Below, piece by piece: positions 17,556 to 23,715 of a stretch of DNA of 64,000 nucleotides (position 1 is its first letter; every line of letters starts with the position of its first letter). The position numbers and the translations under genes were made by a program. Under the pieces are notes generated by a model that saw only the letters and a program-made list of their open reading frames with translations, was not told the DNA's origin and made no database searches. Source of the stretch: Deltaproteobacteria bacterium (GTDB lineage Bacteria; Myxococcota_A; Polyangia; GCA-2747355; JADLHG01); NCBI GenBank assembly GCA_020848905.1, contig JADLHG010000009.1, positions 186,001-250,000 on the forward strand. Direction: 5' to 3'.

Positions 17556-18827
17556 ATGAACGACGAACTGGATCTCTCCGACTTCGATCTACCCCCGGGG
17601 ACGACGCCGCAGGTCGCCTCTACGGCCGGCGGCCTGCGTCGGCAGAGAAGTCTCGAGGAGACGCAAGCCTGGCTTCTGCCGAAGCTCCGTCGCGTTCCCA
17701 TCACGCGTTTGGCAGACATCGCGCCCCTCGACGCCTTGGGGCTGCAGGTCTGCATCGCCGTGACCCCCTTCGCCCTGGACGTGAAGACGCACGGCAGTCG
17801 GGGCTTGTCGAAGCTGGAAGCGCGGGTCGGCGCGATCATGGAGGCCATCGAGCGCGTATCGGCGGAGTCCTGCCATCGCCCGCCGAAGCGCCGGGGCAGC
17901 TATGTCGATCTAGGTGCGGCCGCCGAGCTCCTTGTGGTCGACCCCGTTGACCTGGGCCTCCCTTTCGAGACGGAGTACGCGCCTACGCGAGAGCTGGGCT
18001 GGGTGCTGGGCTTCGACCTCATCGGGCGGACGAAGATCTGGGTGCCCGAGGACTTCGTCGTCGCCGTCGCCCGCGATGGAGTCTCCCGGGGCGTCGAGAC
18101 GAACGGGCTGGCGAGCGGCAACACGCTCCTCGAGGCGGCGCTTCACGCGCTCTACGAGGTGATCGAGCGCGACGCCACCTCGCTGCACATCTTCTCGGAC
18201 ACCTTCTGCAAGCCCGAGGACACGAACGCCTCGCCCGTGCGGATGCTCGACCTGTCCACCCTCCCCGAGCCGGCCAAGGTGTGGGTTGCGAAGGCGGAGT
18301 CCGAAGGGCTCTCCGTCGGCATTCGAGACATCACCTCGGACCTCGGCATCGCGACGTTCGAGGCGCGCATGATCGATCCCGCCGTCCCCGTCGATGGCCA
18401 GTACGAAGAGCTCTACTTCAAGGGCTACGGCACGTGCCTCGATCCACAGCGGGCGGTCATGAGCGCGATGATGGAGGCGCTGCAATCGCGGATCGGTTTC
18501 ACCCAGGGGTCCCGCGACGTCTACGAGGGACTGGAGCCCCGAGAGGCCAACTCCTCGCGAAAGATGCGCGAGCTTCTATGCGATCAGCCCGAGGAGTGGT
18601 TTCCCTTTCCGGCCGCCCCTACCTCGCTTCCCAAGGATGCGGCGGAGGAGCTCTGGCAGGTCGTCTCGCGCCTGTCCGAAAGAGGCTTCCAGAGGTGTGT
18701 CGTGGCCGACCTCACGCGGCCGGACCTCGACGTGCCGGTGGTGCGCGTGCTGGTGCCCGGGATGGCCTGGCCGTATGCGGAGAGCCTGAAGCGGCCCGGG
18801 ATCCGCCTCCTGCAGAGGCTCTACTGA
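17556..18827 (+). CDS. YcaO-domain cyclodehydratase/thioamidase-type protein
   Basis: A 423-aa protein of the YcaO superfamily. These enzymes use ATP to activate peptide backbone amides, making azolines or, with TfuA, thioamides. The ATP/Mg helices are visible: SKLEARVGAIMEAIERVSAE, NTLLEAALHALYEVIERDA, and CLDPQRAVMSAMMEALQSR-x-G. The C-terminus (VPVVRVLVPGMAWPYAESLKRPG) is not the Pro-rich tail of azole-forming YcaOs. The ATG at 17556 follows GTGGAGAACC; TTG 17544, preceded by AGGAG, is an alternative that adds four residues. Its stop overlaps the tfuA-like start by 1 nt (TGATG), so the two are coupled. No E1-like partner, dehydrogenase, protease or transporter lies beside it. Confidence 0.9.
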   Translation: MNDELDLSDFDLPPGTTPQVASTAGGLRRQRSLEETQAWLLPKLRRVPITRLADIAPLDALGLQVCIAVTPFALDVKTHGSRGLSKLEARVGAIMEAIERVSAESCHRPPKRRGSYVDLGAAAELLVVDPVDLGLPFETEYAPTRELGWVLGFDLIGRTKIWVPEDFVVAVARDGVSRGVETNGLASGNTLLEAALHALYEVIERDATSLHIFSDTFCKPEDTNASPVRMLDLSTLPEPAKVWVAKAESEGLSVGIRDITSDLGIATFEARMIDPAVPVDGQYEELYFKGYGTCLDPQRAVMSAMMEALQSRIGFTQGSRDVYEGLEPREANSSRKMRELLCDQPEEWFPFPAAPTSLPKDAAEELWQVVSRLSERGFQRCVVADLTRPDLDVPVVRVLVPGMAWPYAESLKRPGIRLLQRLY

Positions 18828-20065
18828 TGTCGCGCAAAGTGCTGCCGCCCATCGTCTACGCCGGCCCGTCGATCCGCGAGACCGAGATTCTCGAGATCTG
18901 TCCCGGAGCCGAGGTTCGCCCGCCCATCCGGCGGGGTGACCTGGGAAGGGACAGAGACGCGGGACACTCGGTGTTTCTCATCCTCGACGGGGTATTTATG
19001 CACCATCTTCCGGTATCTCCCAGGGAGATTGCCGAGCTCCTCGAGGAAGGGGGCGTGACCCTTGCCGGGGCGTCGAGCATGGGGGCCCTCCGCGCGGCGG
19101 AGTGCTGGCCGCTCGGCATGCTCGGGATGGGGTGCATCTATCGGCTCTTTCGGCGCGGCGTCTTGCAGTCAGATGACGAGGTGGCCGTGACCACCGACGC
19201 GACGGACGGGCATCGGGCGCTCTCCGTCGCGCTGATCAATCTGCGCTACGGGCTTCGCAAGGCGGTTCGGGCGGGACTCCTATCTCTGGCTCAGGCGCTC
19301 GAGGCGATCCACCAGGTGGAATCCATCTACGTCCCCGACCGGACCTGGGCCTCGATTGCTCGCGCGACCGGCCTGTCGCCGGAGATCATCGCGCTCTGCT
19401 CAGCGCCGGAGAACGACCTCAAGCGAAAGGACGCCCTGCACGCGGTTCGTCGCCTGCGACCGCTGATGCTGCGTCTGGCCTCGAGCGCCGACGGGCGGTC
19501 GGAGAGGACGCCCACGCGCGTGGCCTTCGCTCGCTACGGTGGGCACGCGCCTCTCTGTGGTCACCGCGAGGCCACCTTGAAGCCGGAGCTGCTCCGGTGG
19601 ATCTTCGGCAGCGGCAGGTACCAGAGGTACGTCTGGCCCTTGCTCCTCGGGGAGCCAGGCCTGGACGGCCTGACGGGGACGCCCGCGGAGAGGGCGGCCG
19701 AGCGACGGCAGCTTCTCGCGGCCTTTCTGGCCGACCGACTCGCCACGCGGCTCGACGAGCTCGCGGACCAGCTCTTCAGCGAGCTCGAGTTCCTCGCCGA
19801 GCTGGACAGCGAGGTGATGCGTTACCACGCGGTGTTGGTGGCAAGAGACCGGGTTCGACGAGAGGGCACCGCCCCGCCGGACCGCTATCAGCGGCTGGCA
19901 CGAGAGACCGTGTCGATTGCCCACGGCTGCGTCAACTGGGAAGAGCTTCTCGGGTGCTGTGACGAAGGGCGTTTGTGGGGCGCCATTCCGCTCGAATGGG
20001 TCGAGGAGAGCTGCGAGCTCGTGGCCGCGGCGAAGCTCGTGAGAAGCCAGCGGCCCGTGGTGTAG
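18827..20065 (+). CDS. TfuA-like protein, YcaO partner
   Basis: A 412-aa protein with the TfuA core at residues about 9-125: VYAGPSIRETEI, VRPPIRRGDLGR, VFLILDGVFMHHLPVSPREI, GASSMGALRAAECWPLGMLGMG and DDEVAVTT. The C-terminal 280 residues are helical and unassigned. TfuA proteins work with YcaO to install thioamides: in methanogens on a glycine of methyl-CoM reductase, and in bacteria on RiPP precursors such as those of thioviridamide-type and trifolitoxin-type clusters. The pair here is tightly coupled, so thioamidation of a peptide or protein is the best guess. No methyl-CoM reductase is present. A GC hairpin follows at 20110-20141. Confidence 0.9.
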   Translation: MSRKVLPPIVYAGPSIRETEILEICPGAEVRPPIRRGDLGRDRDAGHSVFLILDGVFMHHLPVSPREIAELLEEGGVTLAGASSMGALRAAECWPLGMLGMGCIYRLFRRGVLQSDDEVAVTTDATDGHRALSVALINLRYGLRKAVRAGLLSLAQALEAIHQVESIYVPDRTWASIARATGLSPEIIALCSAPENDLKRKDALHAVRRLRPLMLRLASSADGRSERTPTRVAFARYGGHAPLCGHREATLKPELLRWIFGSGRYQRYVWPLLLGEPGLDGLTGTPAERAAERRQLLAAFLADRLATRLDELADQLFSELEFLAELDSEVMRYHAVLVARDRVRREGTAPPDRYQRLARETVSIAHGCVNWEELLGCCDEGRLWGAIPLEWVEESCELVAAAKLVRSQRPVV

Positions 20066-20109
20066 AGGGCGCCGCGGGTGGGGGCCTCCGCGCGCGTCCA
20101 GATACGCGA

Positions 20110-20141
20110 CGGCCCCGCGCGCGTGCTGCGCCACGGGGCCG
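20110..20141. terminator. GC-rich hairpin after the YcaO-TfuA genes
   Basis: CGGCCCCG (20110-20117) and CGGGGCCG (20134-20141) form a perfect 8-bp stem, with GCGC/GCGC pairing possible inside the 16-nt loop. It lies 45 nt after the tfuA-like stop and about 50 nt before the end of the convergent micro-ORF, so it may terminate from either side. There is no T-run, so a classical intrinsic terminator is not certain. Confidence 0.45.
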
Positions 20142-20190
20142 GAAGTCGACAGCGCGACGTCTCGAGCTGCCGGCCTTCTACCGATCCTAC

Positions 20191-20238
20191 CTAGCTATTC
20201 CAGCCCACACCGGCCCGAACCTTCGACTTCGTCTTCAT
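20191..20238 (-). CDS. 15-residue micro-ORF convergent to YcaO-TfuA; candidate peptide substrate
   Basis: The minus strand encodes MKTKSKVRAGVGWNS followed by TAG. The ATG at 20238 is preceded by GGAAGGAAGAGAGCCCA, a plausible ribosome binding site, and a promoter-like sequence lies about 100 nt upstream (20339-20367). It sits in the 375-nt gap (20066-20440) between the tfuA-like gene and a convergent lipoprotein gene; that gap has no other convincing gene. The peptide has a basic N-terminal half and an AGVGWN end with two glycines, and it resembles a minimal RiPP precursor. Thioamidation by the neighbouring pair is inference. Being this short, the ORF could arise by chance; the support is the combination of start signals, promoter and position. 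Confidence 0.4.
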   Translation of the reverse strand: MKTKSKVRAGVGWNS

Positions 20239-20338
20239 TGGGCTCTCTTCCTTCCATGGGTCCAGAACGTTACCCCTTCAACCCGATCCGACAGCGAGCC
20301 GCTCCCGCCAACGGAGGTCGTCTTCGAAGACCACGGCA

Positions 20339-20367
20339 AGTATGGTCCCGCCTCCATGCGGTGACAA
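20339..20367 (-). promoter_or_regulatory. Sigma-70-like promoter upstream of the micro-ORF
   Basis: On the minus strand, TTGTCA (20362-20367) and CATACT (20339-20344) are separated by exactly 17 bp; five of six -35 positions and four of six -10 positions match. Transcription would start near 20332 and leave a leader of about 94 nt before the micro-ORF. The perfect 12-bp palindrome GTCTTCGAAGAC (20320-20331) lies at the predicted start site and could be an operator. Confidence 0.4.
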
Positions 20368-20440
20368 CCCTCGGGATGGTTGACGGCTGGGACCTCGGTC
20401 AAGCGGGAGGTTGATCTCCGTCGTCCTCGACGCCCCGGGT

Positions 20441-22681
20441 CTATAGGCAGTACCCGCCGAGGAAGCTCGAGTAGCTCTCCAGGCACACCTCGCCGACGGC
20501 GCAGTCGGCGTTCTGCTTGCGGGGGTCGCAGGCCGTGGTGCAGTAGGCGCCGATGCACGAGAGGCCTTTCGAGCTGTCGCAGCGCATCGCGGCCGGGCTG
20601 AGGGTCGAGCTCGTACAGAGGGCCCCGAAGCCGAGCGCGCCGGGCGCGGGGTTCGATAGCGGGGTGCAGACGGCGCGCGTCCCGGCCGGCAGGTCGGAAG
20701 AGCGCGAGCAGGACGTTCCGACGGGGCAGCCGGGATTGGCGTAGGTGCCCTTCGCGTCGTCGCAGACCTGTCGGCAGAGGTTCACCGAGGCTTGTAGGGC
20801 GGTCTCCCAGGAGCGATAGCAGACGTAGGCGGTCGCGGAGGCGGGGCAGGCGGGGTTCTGCAGCGCGCCGACGCGGGGGTCGCAGGGCTTGGCGCACTGC
20901 CCCGAGGCGCAGACGAGCGTCGAGCTGCAGGGGTTGGCGGCGCTGCACCATTCCCCGAGCTGGCGCGTCCCGGCCGCGAGGCACACCCCGCCCGGCAGCG
21001 AGAAACCCGAAGGGGCGCAGGTCTCGGTGGCCTTGCACGCGGGATTGGTGGCCGCGCCGCGTTGCGGGTCGCAGGCGGCGACGCAGGTGGCGCTCGGGCC
21101 GCAGCCGAGCCCCTTTTCCGGATCGCACTTGTGCGCGTAGGTGCCGAAGAACTCGCAGGCCGCGCCCGGGGTGGTGAGCGCGCCGGGATAGTAGACCTGG
21201 GGCGCGCAGACGCCGCCCTCGGGGGTCGAGGTCTTGCAGGCGGTCCCGGCGGGACAGGTGGACGCGGTGCCGACAGGCGTCGTCGGATCGCAGAGGTCCA
21301 GGCAGATGGGGGGCTTGGTGACCACGTCGGTGTGACAGCCCTGCGTGGCCGGGCTCGGGCAGTCGGGGTTCTTCAGCACGCCCTTCGCCGTGTCGCAGGT
21401 GACGTAGCAGCGGTGGTTGGCGCAGCTCAGGCCGGTCGCGCAGCGGGCCGAGGTCGCGTTGCATAGCTGGCCGAGGCGGCGGGAGGCCGGCGCGAGACAG
21501 ATGCCGCCCGAAGGCACGTCGGTGCGCTCGGCGCAGCTCTCGCCGGTCGCGCAGGCGGGCGCCGCGTCGCGTGGATTGCAGAGGGGCTGACAGACGCTCT
21601 CGAGGCAGGCGAGGCCCTTCTGGCAGCGAAAGGCGGCTGCCGAGTCGTCGCAGGCCTCGTCGCGCGCCTTCGGTCCGACGGGGCTTGCCGGGGGCAACCT
21701 CTGGCAGTCGCCGTCGCAGTAGTAGCCCGGGGGGCAGGTCGTCCCCTTCACCACGCCCACCTTGCGGTCGCAGCCGAGCAGGCAGGCCCCTTCGAAGGCG
21801 CACAGGTACTCGGGGCCGAGGTCCCTGCAGATCGGGTTATTGGTGCGCGCGAGGTCGTGGTCGCAGGCCAGCCGGCAGAGCCCGTCCACGCAGAGAAAGC
21901 CCCCCTTGCAGCGCTGGTCGAGCGCGGCGCAGGGCTCGTTCAGCCCCTGCGTGGCGAGGGGCAGGCAGGCCCCGCCCAGAAACGAGGTGGGCTCCACGTA
22001 GGGGCGCTCGAAGAAGGGGGCGCACTCGGTGCCGGGGGCGCAATCCGGGTGCCCTTGCGTGCCCCGGGCGAGGTCACAGGCCTTGAGGCAGATGCGCGTC
22101 CCCTTGGCGGTGGGGCAGAAGAGACCCTTCGTGCCGTCGCAGATCTCGCCCAGGAGATCGCTGCAGGGCGCGCCGAGCCCGACGGTGCCGCGCACGGGCG
22201 GAAAGCTCGACGAGACGCACTGCGCGAGCTTCGAGCCGGTCGGGACCAGGCAGCGGGTGCCGACGGGGCAGTCGGGGTTCGGGCTGGCCCCCTTCGTCAG
22301 GTCGCAGCGCCTCTGGCAGCGGGCGAGCCCGCCCAGGCTGGGCTTGCTGCAGACGTCGTTCGCCTCGGGGCAGGTGGGGTTCTTCTCCTCGCCCTTCGAC
22401 GGGTCGCAGGGCGGCTGGCACATAGCCTTGAGGCACTTGAGCCCCGGACTGCAGGGGTGCGTGCCCGGGAAGCACCAGTTGAACCGGCCCACGGGTGGGG
22501 CCGCGCCGTCGGAGGCGGGCACAGGCTTCGCGTCGGCCGCGCCATCACCTCGCGCGGCGTCCCGCGTGGGTCCCGAGCCGTCCGGGCCACCGTCTACGGT
22601 CGTGGGCGCGCTCGAGCAGGCGGAGAGGAAGAGGGAGAGGGAGAGGACAAACAGCAGACGGGGGGTAGGTCGGTCGGCCAT
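20441..22681 (-). CDS. Large lipoprotein made of about 13 Cys-rich repeat modules
   Basis: A 746-aa protein. The signal peptide ends LFLSACSS (Cys near 20), followed by an Asp/Gly/Pro linker to about 60. The rest is a chain of roughly 50-residue modules of the form C-D-(L/P)-x2-G-x3-NP-x-CP-x-G-x2-C, then a Gly-rich strand ending GG-x-CLP or GG-x-CLA, then LG-x-C and C-x4-L-x-C-x6-C-x3-C. Each module has 6-8 Cys. The repeats diverge enough to be old. Such disulphide-rich myxobacterial surface proteins have no proven function; adhesion or scaffold roles are possible. The ATG at 22681, with GGAGC upstream, gives a full lipobox. Confidence 0.8.
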   Translation of the reverse strand: MADRPTPRLLFVLSLSLFLSACSSAPTTVDGGPDGSGPTRDAARGDGAADAKPVPASDGAAPPVGRFNWCFPGTHPCSPGLKCLKAMCQPPCDPSKGEEKNPTCPEANDVCSKPSLGGLARCQRRCDLTKGASPNPDCPVGTRCLVPTGSKLAQCVSSSFPPVRGTVGLGAPCSDLLGEICDGTKGLFCPTAKGTRICLKACDLARGTQGHPDCAPGTECAPFFERPYVEPTSFLGGACLPLATQGLNEPCAALDQRCKGGFLCVDGLCRLACDHDLARTNNPICRDLGPEYLCAFEGACLLGCDRKVGVVKGTTCPPGYYCDGDCQRLPPASPVGPKARDEACDDSAAAFRCQKGLACLESVCQPLCNPRDAAPACATGESCAERTDVPSGGICLAPASRRLGQLCNATSARCATGLSCANHRCYVTCDTAKGVLKNPDCPSPATQGCHTDVVTKPPICLDLCDPTTPVGTASTCPAGTACKTSTPEGGVCAPQVYYPGALTTPGAACEFFGTYAHKCDPEKGLGCGPSATCVAACDPQRGAATNPACKATETCAPSGFSLPGGVCLAAGTRQLGEWCSAANPCSSTLVCASGQCAKPCDPRVGALQNPACPASATAYVCYRSWETALQASVNLCRQVCDDAKGTYANPGCPVGTSCSRSSDLPAGTRAVCTPLSNPAPGALGFGALCTSSTLSPAAMRCDSSKGLSCIGAYCTTACDPRKQNADCAVGEVCLESYSSFLGGYCL

Positions 22682-22741
22682 CAGCGGAGCTCCATCGGAG
22701 GAGCATCCTACCCCAGAGGATGCGCACCGCGCGACCGAGGC

Positions 22742-22883
22742 GCGCGAGCGGCGGTGGGCGCATGCAGACGGCGGGGGCGAATCGGTGCGGGGGGAGGGGG
22801 GGCTGGCGACGGGAGGCGGACGAGAGCGCGAGCGGCAGTGGGCGCACTCGGAGGGCCGGGGCGGATCGGTGCGGCGGGGAGGG
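22742..22883. repeat. Two 58-bp imperfect direct repeats upstream of the RAYT transposase
   Basis: Copy A (22742-22799) and copy B (22826-22883) share GCGCGAGCGGC-x-GTGGGCGCA at one end and GGGGCG-x-ATCGGTGCGG at the other, with a period of 84 bp. They lie between the Cys-rich lipoprotein start and the transposase gene. RAYT genes are commonly flanked by REP-type sequences, which they mobilise. These copies are direct repeats and I could not fold either into a clean REP palindrome, so the link is uncertain. The 290-nt gap 22682-22971 holds nothing else besides the AT-rich promoter region. Confidence 0.55.
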
Positions 22884-22929
22884 GGTGTTTGTGTTTGTTG
22901 TTCTGTTGTTTGTGCAACCATGGACATCC

Positions 22930-22957
22930 TTGACATTAGACCCGCTCATGCTAGTAT
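22930..22957 (+). promoter_or_regulatory. Sigma-70-like promoter for the RAYT gene
   Basis: A perfect TTGACA (22930-22935) and TAGTAT (22952-22957) are separated by 16 bp, inside an AT-rich pocket (about 22887-22975) unlike the surrounding sequence. The predicted start site would be only a few bases before the ATG pair at 22969/22972, so the mRNA may be leaderless or translation may begin at a later Met. Confidence 0.5.
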
Positions 22958-22971
22958 TAGCCTTAATCATG

Positions 22972-23715
22972 ATGGCACACAAACGCAAATCCTCCTCGGG
23001 AGATGACCGGACTTCTGGCACCTGTATGCCGGCGGGTTCTGCGAAGCAGCTCCCGTTGCCGATGCGGGAGGCAACGGGATGGGGCGGGAAGCGGAAGGGT
23101 GCGGGGCGGAAGAAACGGCCGGGGAGCGGGCTGCCCCATCGCGCGCGGCCGCTCCTGGCGAGCCGGTTTCCGGTGCACGTCACGATGAAGGTCGTGGAGG
23201 GGCTGCCGAACCTGCGGAGCAAGAAGCAGCTACGGGCGATCGAGCAGGCCTTCGTGAAGTCGGCGGGCCGGTTCGGCATGAACCTCGCCCACTACTCGAT
23301 CCAGAAGAACCACCTGCACCTCGTGACCGAGGCCAAGGACCGCGGCGTGCTCATGAAGGGCCTGCGCGCGTTGGCGATCCGCCTCGCGCACGCGCTGAAT
23401 CGCACGACAGGCCGCAAGGGGCGGGTCTTTCGGGACCGCTACCATCAGCACATCCTGAAGACGCCGAGCGAGGTGAAGGCGGCCCTCGCGTACGTCCTTC
23501 AAAATCGACGCAAGCACGAACGTGCGCGCGGCAAGTGGGTCCCGCGACGGGACCTGGACGCGTGCAGTTCGGCGCGCTACTTCAATGGATGGAAGGACCT
23601 TGCGCCGGTGCCCCCCGACGGAGACCCGCCGGTCCTCGAGCCGCGAACCTGGTTGCTCAAGACCGGCTGGAAGCTGCGAGGGAAGCTGCGTACCGACGAG
23701 GTTCCAGGACGCTGA
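22972..23715 (+). CDS. REP-associated tyrosine transposase (RAYT, Y1/HUH family)
   Basis: A 247-aa protein. The typical RAYT N-terminus TGWGGKRKGAGRKKR is followed by the Y1 transposase domain: RFPVHVTMKVVEGLPNLR, the HUH motif NHLHLV, FRDRYHQHILKT, and the catalytic-Tyr helix ALAYVLQNRRKH. The C-terminus (SSARYFNGW, TWLLKTGWKLRGKLRTDE) is the normal end of the family, so the gene looks intact. RAYTs nick and rejoin single-stranded REP palindromes and are usually single-copy domesticated elements. ATG 22972 is used here; 22969, or the later Met at 23027, are possible. Its 3' end overlaps an oppositely oriented gene by 139 nt. Confidence 0.85.
   Translation: MAHKRKSSSGDDRTSGTCMPAGSAKQLPLPMREATGWGGKRKGAGRKKRPGSGLPHRARPLLASRFPVHVTMKVVEGLPNLRSKKQLRAIEQAFVKSAGRFGMNLAHYSIQKNHLHLVTEAKDRGVLMKGLRALAIRLAHALNRTTGRKGRVFRDRYHQHILKTPSEVKAALAYVLQNRRKHERARGKWVPRRDLDACSSARYFNGWKDLAPVPPDGDPPVLEPRTWLLKTGWKLRGKLRTDEVPGR

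Noticed and set aside
20256-20414. Plus-strand 52-codon ORF downstream of the tfuA-like gene, considered as a RiPP precursor
   Set aside because: No ribosome binding site, Arg/Pro-rich chance-like composition, and separated from tfuA by a GC hairpin. The minus-strand micro-ORF has better signals.
22708-22917. 69-codon minus-strand ORF across the 58-bp repeats
   Set aside because: Pro/Arg/Ala low-complexity product explained by the repeats; no start signals.
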